A DNA stretch of 64,000 nt, taken from Chaetomium olivaceum. Lineage: Eukaryota; Ascomycota; Sordariomycetes; Sordariales; Chaetomiaceae. This document shows, in pieces, positions 33,767 to 45,430 of this stretch. Location of the stretch: positions 62,001-126,000 of the forward strand of contig JAYWVB010000018.1 of the NCBI GenBank assembly GCA_039881045.1. Direction: 5' to 3'. Within the stretch, counting starts at the first letter, position 1. Each line of letters starts with the position of its first letter. Under the pieces are notes generated by a model. It worked only from the letters and a program-made list of their open reading frames with translations. It did not search any database and was not told the origin of the DNA. Position numbers and translations under genes: made by a program.

Positions 33767-35474
33767 TTCTGATGGTGGGACGTTGATGGTGTTGGACGGT
33801 TTGATGCGAGCAGTTATTGCACTGCGTTCAAGTAGAATGTTTCTGGTAAGGAGGTGCAGGGGAAGATTGTGTGACTGTCGATGTCTTGGTGGATTGATGC
33901 TGTAGGTGTCTTGATGGTGTGTAGAAAGTTTCAGGAGGGAAACTCGGTGACGCAATCTATACTTATACATTTTCGTCTCATCTCAACATGGAACTTGACG
34001 TTCCATCCCACGGACCGTTATGGTGCTGTTGATTCCATGAACATATTACCAATATGCTCTCATGCCGGGGTTCGGACACCCGAGTGACGTCGGCGTGTCT
34101 AGAGTCAGGTCCAATCACGGAAGATGGCGATGTCGCATCGACTACCTTTTGTCAGCCATAGGGGAAGCAACAGTGTCTATCCTCAGACCAATGACGGGTG
34201 TGAATCAAATGGGAAAACATATTTCCCAAGTAGGGCCTGACTCAGCGCCCTGTTGGGATATCTCACGTTGTTGATTGGACGGATGCTGAATAAAAGGCGT
34301 GTTCACGATTATTAATCTGCGGTAATGCACAGGCGTTCAGTAAACGAGTGAATCCTCGATCAGGGGAAACCTTCCGAGAACGGAAACCTACAATGCCGAG
34401 CTGCGAGGTGCTGAGTCGGAACCTGAGAAATTCTTTTAATTTAGGTATGCATGGAAGCCATGTGTGTAGTTATCGTCAACGCCTTTTAGAAACAGTGATA
34501 TATAATCTGAGGCATGCAAAGGCTTGATTATAGACTATCGCTTTCCCCTGCCCACCGTTCGCAAATGGCTGGAGAGGAAAACGCACTGGAATACGATGTC
34601 CAGGTGCCATGGTCGGGACTGCCGAATTCTGATAGCTCCATGCTTTGCCGCAGGATCCTCCAAGCCAGCTCATCAGATTAGGCGCTTGTCCCAATCTTAT
34701 ACCTCGACTCGGTTTCCCCGGCCAAGTTGTTGGAGAAACCCGTCACTGGGACCACCAGTACTTGGCTATCCAATCCACTGCTTTCTAAAACTACGTTCCT
34801 CCTAACACGAGTTGTTCCTGATAGTACCTAGCTAAAGCTAGTATATTCTACAAGCTTGAAGCAACATTTGAGCAACTATCAGCGCTGGGGACGTTAAGAG
34901 ATGCTGTGGCAGTAGGCGGGTGCTTGCCTCAGGCGGCTCCCGAGTCCTACGCGACGCCTCGCTCAGCTCACGCCGCTCTGCCTATCCTGTGCCCTGCGGC
35001 TTCTGCTGGCGATTTTATTGAGCACGCGTTTTGTCCTCGACAGGGCTTCCTCCACGTGCTTCGCGGCATTCACCGTCCTTTGAGGTAGGGATGAACTGCC
35101 CCACGATTCGTGCTCGTCTATATGGCCCGACAGCCGCCACGCATGTCATCTTTCTGTTTTAGGTTCAAGGGAACAGCATCACGACCACAGATTCTTTAAG
35201 GCCGGAGGGCCCGATTGCCTGTATTTTAAAGAGGCATCACCGCAAGCGACGATTCCCGTGGATGGGAGAATCTTCTGCAGAACAGAGACATTATAAAGCT
35301 GTGCGACTCTGTTGATCAAATCTTTCATTTCATCTCCAGAACCCATAACTACGAATCAGTTTCAGGAAACAGCAGCCTGTTTCTAACAGATGAAACGTCC
35401 ATTTTAGCTATTTACAACTTCCATACGAATATTCGCCACATTCATTACAAAGCAATAGGTGAAATAATAACCAT
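33767..35474. other. Intergenic, 1.7 kb, no gene seen
   Basis: Upstream of the NmrA-like gene and downstream of the NLR pseudogene. Only short shadow ORFs. Confidence 0.5.
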
Positions 35475-35543
35475 TTAAGAGATACGTTCCCCAGACACTT
35501 CTTCGGCAAAGATGATGGAAATAACATCGTTCTTTAAATCGGT

Positions 35544-35800
35544 AAAGTTGGCGCCGGCTTCGAGGAGCCGCTGTACTACCGTACCGTGGCCCTCTCTAGA
35601 GGCCTAGTAGAGCGGCGTCCCGCCAAAATTATCCTTCGCGTTGGTATCGGCACCGGCTTCGAGGAGCCGCTGTACCACCGTATCGTGGCAGTCCATGGAA
35701 GCCAGGTGGAGCGGCGTCATGCTACCAATATCCTCGCGTTGGTATCAGCGCCGGCTTCGAGGAGCCGCTGAACCACCGTATCGTGGCCATTTACGGAAGC
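35544..35800 (-). repeat. Ankyrin-repeat-encoding tandem DNA repeats
   Basis: Three copies of a 90-100-bp unit containing GGCTTCGAGGAGCCGCTG on the + strand, which encodes QRLLEAGAD/N on the minus strand. The copies are more alike in DNA than typical ankyrin repeats, suggesting recent unit duplication or conversion, as known for NLR repeat domains. Confidence 0.8.
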
Positions 35801-37084
35801 CCAGTGAAGTGCCGTAGAACTATCACCATCATCCTTCTCGTTGGGATTGGTGCCAGTCTCGAGAAGGTGCTGCAGTACAGTGATGAGCCCAAAGTAAGAC
35901 GCAACCACCAGTGGCATGAAGCTCTCCGGTAAATCACCTGGAGCGACAGTTTGATATCTTTCAAACCATGCCGAAGAGGCCGATAGTTCTGAGTTGAAAT
36001 ATGACAGTGCTTTCTTCACCACTCTTTCCTCGTTCTCCCAATCACTGTCGATAGTGATCAGCCCAGAACTCCGCTGCATAAGCCAGGAATGTGCGCGCAT
36101 CGATGTATTTCTTCCTTTCAGAACTTGCTCGAAAGCTTGCAAGGGTAAAGTCTCACAAGAATAGCCGCCACATGCAGATTTCGGCGCAAGTATGCGATGA
36201 GATTTTCCCGGGTGGAGCGAAAACTTCCATCGTAGTGCTGTACCGCTAGAGCTAGGAGATGCTGGCGGTCTTTGTGATAGCAAATGAACTAAAAGCTCGC
36301 GAGCTGTTTGATGAAGCAGGTAGATCCTTGAGTCAAGCACTACGATAAAAAGCCCACAAAGCTCTCTGATCTCTGGGGGAATTGTTCCTCAGGGAGCATA
36401 TCCGGCTCGAGATCGCCGAATGATCGATGAGTAGGCCCAATAGCCGGGGCTAGGGCCATCCCGTGCACAGTGAGTGGTCTCGCTGCCGCTACAACGATAC
36501 GGAGAAGGTTTTCGGCGAGGCTAACATCCCGGCTTTTTGACAAGATCCTGTCGTATGCTTTATCAACTGTCTGGGGGATGTTGCGAACCTCGGACCGAAT
36601 TTTCCCTTGTGTAAGAAGTGTATTCATTGTTATCTCGTCGAAGATGAGATGTACCTAAAGATACGTGCGGTTCGGTACCCGGTAAGTTCCGTTTCAAGCA
36701 CCGCCCGCTCGTTCTGGCCAAGTCGGGGCATCCCCGCTGTTCTGCTTCTGATGACCATGTCAATCTCGCGAGGTATCTTTCTTGTTTGTTCCTCATCTTC
36801 TCCGCTTAAGTGGATCGTAAGCACCTTGCGTTCCAAATCCTGAAACCCTGCCGCGATGTCCGAGTAAGGCCGGCTGGTTAGGAGGAACCTCACCGGCGCA
36901 GTACGAGCTGTTGTGCCTAAGAACTTGACAATGGCATCGATAAGTTGATTGCGCCCCAAGTTCTCACATTCGTCGAGTGCGTCGAGGATGCAGACGATTT
37001 CGCCACTCTTATGGCCAGTCGCGACGGCAATGAACAAATCCCAGAGATCGTGGAAGGACGTCGGGGGCTTCTTTTTCCCTTGTT

Positions 37085-37099
37085 CAGTCATTCCGTCTT
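37085..37099 (+). repeat. Target-site duplication of the LINE, left copy
   Basis: CAGTCATTCCGTCTT, identical to 40131-40145. Confidence 0.93.
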
Positions 37100-40000
37100 A
37101 TTATTATTCATACCCCGCTATGCCCTAAGGCGGCGTGCCGGACCTTCAGCTATTTAATGTACAGGAAAACCGCGCCCTCGCGGGCCGGATGAAAAACCCA
37201 TACCGACAGTTAAGGAAAGTACATGTGCGTGAGCCTGCGTATACAAAGAGAGGAGGCCTCCTGGCCTCCGAGGGAGGTGCGTGCTAGGCCGCCGCTTCTA
37301 GCTCAAGCCTCCTGGCCAAACTGAACATCATCAGCCTCCCTGAGTCCATTAGCCATTCCAGGACCCTCCCCGCGAGCCGTGCCGATGCAGGATCAATACC
37401 GTGTAGAACAGAGTAAAAGTCCCGTCGCGTTCGAATATCAGTTCTCTCCCATCTTCGAGTCAGCGGTGGGGCCAAACACCACACTACCAGGTGCTCGGCA
37501 GTCTCCCGTCCTTCGCCGCACTGGCAGGCGGGCGTTAGGATCTCTGGGACTCCTCGTGTAAACAGAAAGTCCCGTAGGCCTATTGCCCCCGTTCGGATCT
37601 GGACCAGCAGAGAACTCCTCGCCTTGGTGAGACCGTCGTGCCGTCTTAGCGTTTCATCTCGGAATAGCGTCTCTCGCTGATGGTCAAAGTCGTCCGCCGG
37701 TCTGGTGATTGCTCTACCGTCCCGCTCCTTTAGCCACCTCGCTCTCCAGGCGTCCTCTACCACACTGTCCGTGTCTGCGGCTCCTCCCGTCCAGCGCGCG
37801 ATCGTGCTCGCGGCTTTCTCCACTGCCGTGGGCTCCTGCAGTCCCACGGTTCGCGGCCGGCCCCTGTTGCCGCTCCTCGGGCGGAGCCTCTGCTGTATCT
37901 TGCGACAGGCAGTGAGAATGATCCCCCCTGCGGTCCTCTTGCCGCCCTGGCCGTCGTCCAGGTCGGTTCGCTGGAGTCTGGTTTCAAAGTCTGCAAGCCG
38001 TTTGTTGAAATACAGGTCTAACGGTGGCACCCACGTCTCCGTCTCGAGGTTGCGAATGGGAGTGGCTTTGAAGGCTCCCGCCACAATCCGCAAGCTTTTG
38101 TTCTGGACCTTCCCGAGGGCCCCGGTGATGCCTTTCCTTACCGGCTCTCCTTCCACGTCCGTGGGGATGTGGAACGACGATGCGCCATAGGCCAGCGCTG
38201 ACCGGATGCACTTTGTGTACACTTCTCGCGCCTTGGCTAGCCCTAGTCCCCACGTTTTCGCCGCTATTCTCGACAGTGCGTAGCTCTGGGTCTTCATTTT
38301 CTTTTCCACCGCCGCAAGGTGGGCTTTCCAGTTGAGCTTCCGGTCCAGCCAGACTCCCAGGAACCTGGCAGACTCCGTCGGTCTGACGGGGCTGGTGCCC
38401 CCCCTGGGTTGGTGAGGTTTAGCTCGTTTGTCCACTGCCGTCGTCCCTTGTTGAAATGGATGAGTTCGCTCTTTTCCGGGGCAAACTTCATCCCCCGACT
38501 GTCGGCCCATCGTAGACACGTTTCCCACGCCGCCTCTAGTTGCCGGACGTTAGCCTCGGGGTTACGACCAAATACCATGAGGTTGGTGTCATCCGCAAAC
38601 CCGCTATAGCCAAGTGAGGGTGTTCGTCTTTTAGCTGCTTGTATAGTGAGGAAATGTAGAGGATGAAGAGGACAGGGGAAAGGGGTGAGCCTTGGGGGAC
38701 CCCTGCCCGAACTGCCGTCGGTGCCGCTGCCTTGCCGTCAAAAAGGAGGGTGGCCTCGCGGCCCGTCAACCAGTCTTTCGTCCAGAGGACTAGCCACCTC
38801 GGGTAGCCCATTTCCCGCAGCGTTGCTAGCAATCGGGTGTGGTTGACCGTGTCAAAGGCTCCTGAAATGTCGAGTTGCAGTAGGGACGCTGCGGCCTTCT
38901 GTCTCCACGCCTCCTGGACCTGGGCTACTACTAGCCGGACAGCCAGCTCTGTGGAGCGATGTGCCCTGTTTCCCATCTGTTCGTCTGGTAACAGGCCGTT
39001 GGCTTCTGCCGCTTGAGTGACCTTTTTGGCGACCACTGACTCTATTACCTTCCCTAGGGTTGGCAGCAGCGCAATGGGCCTATATCCCCCCGGGGTCTGA
39101 TACACTGGCGGTGCTTTTCCCGGCTTCGGTAGTACTACGGTCCTTGCCCTTTTGAAGCGGTTGGGAAACCATCCCAGTTCCAGGCATCTCGTCACTAATA
39201 CGGCGAGCACTTCAGCCAGTGATGTTCCACACGCCTTCAGTAGACCCATCGGCAGCAGGTCCTCCCCTGGCGCCTTCCAGGGGCTTGCTCCTCCTATTGC
39301 CTTCGTGACCTCGGTCGGTGTCACTGCCTGAGAGACGTCGAAGCCCGGGATCCAGCTGCCCAGGAAGGCTTGGTCTTCCACGTCCGTTAGGTCGGCCGGA
39401 GGGTCCGGGAAGAACCTCTCGGCCAGTGCGCTTGCCTTCTGATCATGCGTTTCGGCTGTTACCCGCCCGGACGAGTCCTTAAATGCCGGTAGCCTCGGTG
39501 GTTCGGGCGGCAAAAAGCTCCGTAGCCTAGCCCATCTTTCCAGTCTCCAGATCCGGTCAGGCTTCTCTGCCTCGCTTGCGTCCTGCAGATTGTTCCTCCA
39601 AGCCCTCGTCCGCGCTTCTCGCGTTGTTCTGGCAAGGTCCTTGAGCCTTTCGCCGAGCTCCTCCCAACAGTACTCTGCCCGAGTCTCCTTCGCCAGCCTT
39701 TCTGCCCTCCGGGCCTCCCGGGCGGCCTGTTGCACCTCCGCAGTCCACCAAGGAGAGCTATAGCCGCAGCTTCCCTTCTTCCGCGGAGTACTTTCCCCTG
39801 CGACCCAGGTGAGCCACCCAACCAGGCTGTCGAAAGCTCTGTCAAGGCCCTCGACTGTTCGGATCCTGGCCAGTAGCCCGTTCGGTCCCGGGTCTGTGAG
39901 TCCCATAGCCTTGCACAGTAACGTTGATTCAGCCTTCACCCTCTCCTTGTCCATCTTCTTCCAGGCCCAGCCGTCTGGTTGGGTTGGCCTCGGCCCATGC

Positions 40001-40130
40001 CCTCCCCCAACCTCGAGCACCTGTGGGTAGTGGTCCGACTTTCCACGACACTCTTCTCCGTAGTATACTGTTTGGAGGTTTTCTGACGTCCAGAAGTGGT
40101 CAATGGTTGACGGGCGGCCTCGCTGCCGCC
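37100..40130 (-). mobile_element. Non-LTR retrotransposon (LINE), 5'-truncated, inserted in the NACHT domain
   Basis: About 3.0 kb between two copies of CAGTCATTCCGTCTT (37085-37099 and 40131-40145), a 15-bp target-site duplication. The 3' end, on the minus strand, carries a short (TAA)n-like tail. The 5' end enters within the apurinic-type endonuclease domain (SDHYPQVL near 40015), so the element is truncated. It interrupts the host gene between its P-loop and Walker B parts. Confidence 0.93.
37284..40130 (-). pseudogene. LINE endonuclease/reverse transcriptase ORF, frameshifted
   Basis: Target-primed reverse transcription protein. It starts inside the endonuclease domain. Reverse transcriptase blocks follow: VVLPKPGKAPP, GGYRPIALLPTLGKVIES, LLQLDISGAFDTVNH, AGVPQGSPLSPVLFILYISS, and the catalytic box GFADDTNLMVFG. 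The FADD box is reached only after a one-base frame change near 38610, and a second change lies in the C7 run at 38398-38404. The C-terminal part has GVWLDRKLNWKAHL and a Cys/His motif CQCGEGRETAEHLVVWC, and ends RLELEAAA at 37284. No RNase H domain was recognised. The protein is inactive as it stands. Confidence 0.88.
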
Positions 40131-40145
40131 CAGTCATTCCGTCTT
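40131..40145 (+). repeat. Target-site duplication of the LINE, right copy
   Basis: CAGTCATTCCGTCTT, identical to 37085-37099. The NACHT frame runs through both copies. Confidence 0.93.
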
Positions 40146-41378
40146 CTTCGAGCTTTCTTAGGATTTGATCCGAGAAAGAGTCAGGACGCTGTTGGAAGAT
40201 TTGACGCAAGATACAGCACAAAGCGGTTGTCGACGATGTCTGGTCTTCGAAGCCGTCCTTGAAGAAGAAGTAGCAGGTCGTTCTTGTGTCCGTACTCCGC
40301 AGCACCTCATCCACTAGGTATCTAGCCAACACCGACTTTCCGTAGCCAGGGTCGGCAGATACCCAGAGCAGGCTGGGTGCATTCCTTTTCTGCCACTTGT
40401 GGAAGAGCGGATGGCTCGTGAACCACTCGCATGTCCCTTCGACTCGCGTCGGATTGAGGTTCTTGCGATCCACATACGGGCAAGTATAGAGGCTCTGGAG
40501 CCATTCCGTTTGTTTGGTATTCAACAAGGCTAGCGGACCGTCAGCACAAGCTTGAATGAACATGATGACTTTGGCTCTCAGCCTAACTACACACCTCCCA
40601 TATGAGTCTTTGTGTCAGTCTCTTCGAGAAATCGTTTCACGACCCCAAGGAGATCCCGGTACTTAGGATCATTGAACCCGCCAAATTTGCAGATATTACG
40701 ATGATTCTCAGCGACTGTCAAATCGCCAGCCCAATCCGAATCAATGTAGGAAGACGAGAGTGGAACGACCTTCTCGGGTTAGCATCCTTAGTTATTAAGA
40801 TATGTAGGATACGTACCAAGTCCGCAACCGGACCCAGTGGTCCGTTCACCAGCGGCTTTGTCTCCCGGAAGCTATATACTTCAAACTTTCCCTCACTCCT
40901 CGGCCCCAGCATTCTGGCGAAATTCTTCCTTAGTTCCTCCAACTGCCCATTGTCATTCTTCGCGTTCAAGGCGGCAAGCAGGGTTGAATTAGTGACGGCA
41001 AAAATGCCGGCAATTCGCCTGAGTAACTCTCCCCAGTTCGCCATATCTGAGCCTGAGTGGGGGGTTCCGAAAAAGATAACACCTCTCGTTGAGTCCCTGA
41101 TGCTCTTCAGTCTAGCATCTGCCCCGGTAGAGTCCTGCGATATCTTAAGAGCCTAAAAAAGAACGCTATTAGGAAGTCTCCGCTCAGAATCCTTGTTAAA
41201 AAAGAAACTGACAAACTTTGTTAAAATGCCACCAAGATTATGAACAATGAAGATGATGGGTCGGTTCGGCTATGAATATCAAGCTCGTAAGTATTTATGG
41301 CTATAACCGGTCGGCCGCACTTGACCTACTGCACTTGTCCGTTCATTCGCTAGTCTGCTAAGCAAGTTCTTGCTCAGG

Positions 41379-41485
41379 GTGTAAAGGTTGTATGTACGGG
41401 CTTCATGAGACCAGGATCCATTTTAGGATATGTATTAGTAGATTGCATGATAGTTGCCCTTTCGGGTTAGGCCCGGGCGGAATAA

Positions 41486-41519
<34 letters not shown>

Positions 41520-41525
41520 GGTTGT
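41379..41525. mobile_element. Small insertion with 13-bp direct repeats and (GT)n tract
   Basis: GTGTAAAGGTTGT occurs at 41379-41391 and again at 41513-41525. The 134-bp segment between corresponding points contains a (GT)n microsatellite at about 41489-41516. Removing one repeat plus the segment joins the NLR reading frame exactly (SSQDNLYT to LSKNLLSRLANE). It may be a short SINE-like insertion with target duplication, an introner-like element or a recent local duplication. Confidence 0.6.
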
Positions 41526-41928
41526 CCTGGGAAGAGCCATTTGGGTCGGAATGGTAGCCAAACGTCATCACGCGCACATCCTCCACATCCTTGGGCAATA
41601 AATCTCGTGGCCAAAAGACCTCCTTGGCAAACGAACTCTCAGAAGCACCAGTTGTTGATTCATCATCCCACATAGCGCCTCGGTTCGCTTGTAGTTGTTC
41701 CTCCGCCTCGGGGCTACCATCTGCGGTTTTCTTTCGCCGGTTCGACCATGTGGATCCAACATGCGATCGTAGGAAAGTCGCCGGTTTGTCTGCTTTGCGC
41801 TTGCGGGTTGGAATCCTCTGTTTAGCCGAAGCCTTCGGTTCGTACGGTTCAGTTGACCAGGTGCTCTGTGGGTGGCCACCGAGGCCGTGAACGAAGACAA
41901 TACTAGGAGGAATATGCTCGTTAGCCAT

Positions 41929-42368
41929 ACTCCACTGACAGACAAGATGGGGAAACCAAGGCAAGATCGACCTACTCTGCTCTTGGGTCAGACCCGCCAG
42001 AGTGGAGACAGGTAATCCCTATATCCACAACACGGATGCTCTCGTCTGTCATTGTCCTTGTACAAGCTAGGTAAATTCGCGGTCCTAAGAGTTCGAAGGG
42101 AAAGGAGGGGTTTCTCCCCTAAGATAAGATTTTCTTGGGCAAATGGAACAACTGCATGCTAGCCCGACCAACGGAGAAGTGGGTCAACTGGTTTCAGCCT
42201 GAAGCACGTGTCGGGTCCCGTGGAAATGATCAAAAGCCAGGAGGTGCCGTGATAAACACAAAGCCCTCTATAACCAACCCCAAATCTGGCGAATATATGC
42301 CCAAGAAATGTCATTATCTATCTAAATCCACTCCAATAAGTCGCAGTCAAATCCCCCCCCCTCCTCTT
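41929..42368. other. Intergenic, no gene seen
   Basis: Upstream region of the NLR pseudogene and 3' flank of the S28 peptidase gene. A C8 run lies near 42354. Confidence 0.5.
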
Positions 42369-44180
42369 CTAAACCTTCCACGGCTTCTCCACCCCCTTCT
42401 CCTCATACCACTCGCCCACCCACCCCTTCATCTCCGCGGCCGCATCCAGCGCCAGCCTCTTCACATCCTCATTCGCGTCCCAATTCGGGCCATACATATC
42501 CGAGCAGTGCACCCCACCCTTGACCACCCTCACCGGCAGCTGCTTGGACGACTGGACGGGCCCGCCCGGGCGGAAGGCGCTGGACAGCGTGGCGTCGCGC
42601 CAGGGGTCGAGCTGGCCGTTGGTGTGCATGGCGCGCGTGGTGTTGGTCACGTCCCACCCGCCCGTCCAGCGGTTGACGTCCCGGGCCTGCTTGCCGCGCG
42701 CGATGCCGTACCCGCCCTCGGGGAAGTGCAGCGGGCACTGCTTGCGCCAGTAGGCGTTGTTGACGTGCCGGGATACGAGCGTCTTTTCGGTGAGCGGCGC
42801 GCCGTTTTGCCACCATTCGAAGCTGTGGGGTGGTGTTAGACTTGGAGGTGGAGGGAAAAGAGGGAGTGGGGAAGGGGGACGTACGGCTCGTTGCAGAGCA
42901 TCCAGTTCCATTGGCGGTTGACCCAGTTGTCCGGGGTGAGGTCCTTGTAGGCGACATTGTTTGGGTTCAGGCTCTTAAAGCACTCAACATTGAGCACGCC
43001 CTCCCATTCGGGGTAGCCGGCACTCTCGCAGTCTACGGAAGAAAGTCAGTTTTGAGTCCGGACTGGGGTAGAGAGGGATGGCAAAACTCACAGCTAGGAA
43101 TGACCTCCTCTTTGACGAATTTAGCGTAGCCGTCCAGTGCCTTGGCCAGACCGACACCTCGCGCGCCTGGAACCTTGTTGGTCGAGTTGGGCCAGACGTT
43201 CTCAACAAAGTCGCAGAAGCGGTAGTACGGTGTGTAACCCGTATTCTTGATCGAGTAGAACTGGGTTGACTGCCACTGCCACGGGCCCCATTCGAGGGCA
43301 CTTAAACTCGGTCAGCCGTCATCCACCGACATACACCCAAGTTCAAGAGTACTCACGCAGCAAAGTCGCCATCTTCCAGATCTCCGAGCAGAAACTTGTT
43401 CTTCAACTCCTGCTTCTTCTTCTTCGACCCGAAGCTCAACACCATATCCACGTAGTTGATCACGGCGTTAACATCAGAACTGCAATTCTTCGGCGTCGCC
43501 TCCTGCACGGGCGCAAAATACTGCCAGAAATCGCCAACAGCCTCCACAACACCGCTCGAGCTGTAATAAGCCCAGAAAGTGCCCGGCTCCAACGCAGCGA
43601 GCCACCCAGCCAGGGCGCCGGCATACGAGCCACCGGCAAACACCCACGGGGCCTTATCCGCCGAGCTCTTGCCAGAGTCATCAAACGGCGGCACGAAAGT
43701 CTTGGCAAAGTACGTCAGATCCTTAAGCGAGTTGTCGAGCGTGAGATACTGCAGATTCTCGACGGTCAAGTTGGCGTAGGGGGACGAGCGGCCCCAGTAG
43801 CGGTGCTCGAGGATGACCACGGCGCCGCCGGTCTGGTTGGCCATGAGGCCCGACAAGCGCGCGCCGCCCAGCCAGGTGCGGTTGAACCCCTCGCCCGTCT
43901 GCTCGCCGGGGGTGACGAGGTAGATGGGCGAGCCGGGGCCCTTCCAGAACTCGGTGCCGTACCAGTAGCGCTGCTTGAACGTGCCGAGCGCTGGGTCGGC
44001 GTGGTCGATCAGCTGGTCGAAGGTACCCCAGCCGTTGACCGTCTCGGCGCGCTTGTGGAGGTCGGCGGCCGAGACGCTGTCGTCGTCCGGTCCGATGTCC
44101 ATCGCCGTGCCGCGCCCGAAGGCGGCGGCGTAGGGGGCGAGGAGGAGGCCCGCCGCGAGGGAGGTGATGGAGAGCCTCAT
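42369..44180 (-). CDS. Serine carboxypeptidase/aminopeptidase, family S28, secreted
   Basis: Peptidase of the lysosomal Pro-X carboxypeptidase/DPP7 family, which cleaves near proline at acid pH. The ATG at 44180 opens signal peptide MRLSITSLAAGLLLAPYAAA. Then comes WGTFDQLIDHADPALGTFKQ, the family's substrate-domain entry, and ILEHRYWGRSSPY. The catalytic Ser lies in GGSYAGALAGW, the Asp in GQLDPWRDATL and the His in GGVHCSDMYG. The four exons are split by introns near 43300-43355, 43035-43090 and 42825-42885. They join cleanly and end EEKGVEKPWKV. Several NxS/T sites (NRTW, NQTG, NLTV, NCSS) suit a glycoprotein. Probably active outside the cell in protein digestion. Confidence 0.92.
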
Positions 44181-45342
44181 GGTGGTGGTTGTTAGCGGGG
44201 AGGGGAAGTCGGGAATGTGTCAACCAGGGGAAGGGAATGGGGCCCTGGATGGGAGGGGAGCGGTGGCTTTACATGTATTTTCATTTTGAATAGGGACCTG
44301 CCCGTTTATTTAATTGCCTCGACCAGCCCACAGGTTCTAGGTCCCGCGTCCTCTCCTTTCAAGTTGTGGACAGGGGCATGCATGGAAGGAAGGCAGATCG
44401 CAAACAGGCAGCTAGCAGTGCCACACTACCACGGCAGCATGCAAGCCGCCACTGGGGGATTTACTGGCTCGTTAAAGGCCATTAGAGGCCATTGGCCACC
44501 CTTTGGGTCTGGCGGGCCTCGGTGTAACTCGGGCACGCGGGTGCACAATGGCCCATGGGCAATGGCTTGAGAGTGGGCACAGTTCCAATTTGCCCCAGAA
44601 GGTCACTCCCGTCACCTTCCCGTTCCGTGCCAAGGGTGCCGACGACATAGGGAGGTCCTCAGTTCGGCTCAAGATGCTCTCCACCGATTCCGCTAGAAGC
44701 GATCCGGGTTCCGGAAGGTGCTTGGTGGGCACATCCCGAATCGCCGTAAAAAAAAGCTTGAGGGGATCAGCATGATGGGTTGATGGAAATAGAAATGGGT
44801 TGGGGTGGATGATGGGAAGGATTTCGTCGATTGCGGGGCAGTGTCGAGAGAACCAAGGGTCTAGTGTGCTATTACTGTAGGTACAGTATCATGCCGTGCA
44901 CTGCAGCCAAACGGCAGGAAGCCCCCGGGAATAAACCCGAACTTTAAGCCCACGGGCCTGTTCATCCGATGCGAGAGTCGGGGTGCCTTCAATTGGCGCC
45001 TTCCTGGTTCGGATTAGATTGGCGGGAAGCACCAAAGAGGATTGGGAAGGAGTGGCGGGCAAGCAGTCAAGCCTTGCACCAAGCCAACTTCTGTCAGGCC
45101 AAGACAAGGCTTGTTCCTGGCTCTCGAGTTCCGGGCGGGCTTTGCTTCCTTCCCAAGCCCCCAGCCGCCACAGCAGCTTCATCGACGGCGCCCCTCTTTA
45201 AGTGGGGCCCTGGCCAGGAAGATTTCAGCACGCGATTTGAGCCCCGCCACTTTTACCCGCGCAGCCCAGCCAAGCCCTTCCATGCCAACCTCTCTCTCAC
45301 AAACCGACATCCGGATCCACCGGGCATCTCCATTGAATAAAT
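44181..45342. other. Intergenic, 1.2 kb, no gene seen
   Basis: Upstream of the S28 gene and 5' flank of the tRNA. No supported gene. Confidence 0.5.
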
Positions 45343-45430
45343 CCCCTTGTGGTGTAGTTGGCTATCACGTTCGGCTGTAATGGAAATTATCGATACCGAA
45401 AGGTCACCGGCTCGATTCCGGTCGAGGGGA
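45343..45430 (+). tRNA. Intron-containing tRNA, anticodon apparently GTA (Tyr)
   Basis: Acceptor stem CCCCTTG/CGAGGGG, D-arm GTGTAGTTGGCTATCAC, T-arm ACCGG-CTCGATT-CCGGT, discriminator A. The anticodon stem is TTCGG/CCGAA. The loop reads CTGTAA, then 14 nt (45381-45394), then A, which places a canonical intron after position 37 and gives anticodon GTA at 45377-45379. Tyr tRNAs always carry an intron in fungi, in agreement. The body resembles fungal Val tRNAs, so the identity deserves checking. Confidence 0.8.

Larger units (their letters stand above)
35475..41928 (-). pseudogene. NLR-type gene: SesB-like hydrolase, NACHT, ankyrin repeats; disrupted
   Basis: Fungal NLR, the class linked to non-self recognition and regulated cell death. 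The ATG at 41928 starts MANEHIPPSIVFVHGLGGHP (SesB-like alpha/beta hydrolase). The nucleophile elbow reads VHNLGG, with Asn where Ser is expected. GVIFFGTPHSGSD follows. The NACHT domain has P-loop SADPGYGKSVLARYL and Walker B VCILDALDECENLG. The C-terminus carries ankyrin repeats (GHDTVVQRLLEAGADTN, three or more). Lesions: a 134-bp insertion bounded by 13-bp repeats at 41379-41525; a LINE at 37100-40130; frame breaks near 36680, 36377 (G5 run) and 35733; and TAG stops at 36655-36657 and 35604-35606, both at positions where Trp is usual. Introns in the intact parts splice normally. Confidence 0.88.

Noticed and set aside
38536..40563. A NACHT-reverse transcriptase fusion protein
   Set aside because: The fused frame is an accident of the LINE insertion: a 15-bp target duplication flanks the element and the NACHT sequence resumes on the other side.
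41489..41516. (GT)n tract as a coding repeat (poly Thr-His)
   Set aside because: It lies inside the inserted segment of the NLR pseudogene; the frame reading through it is not conserved coding sequence.
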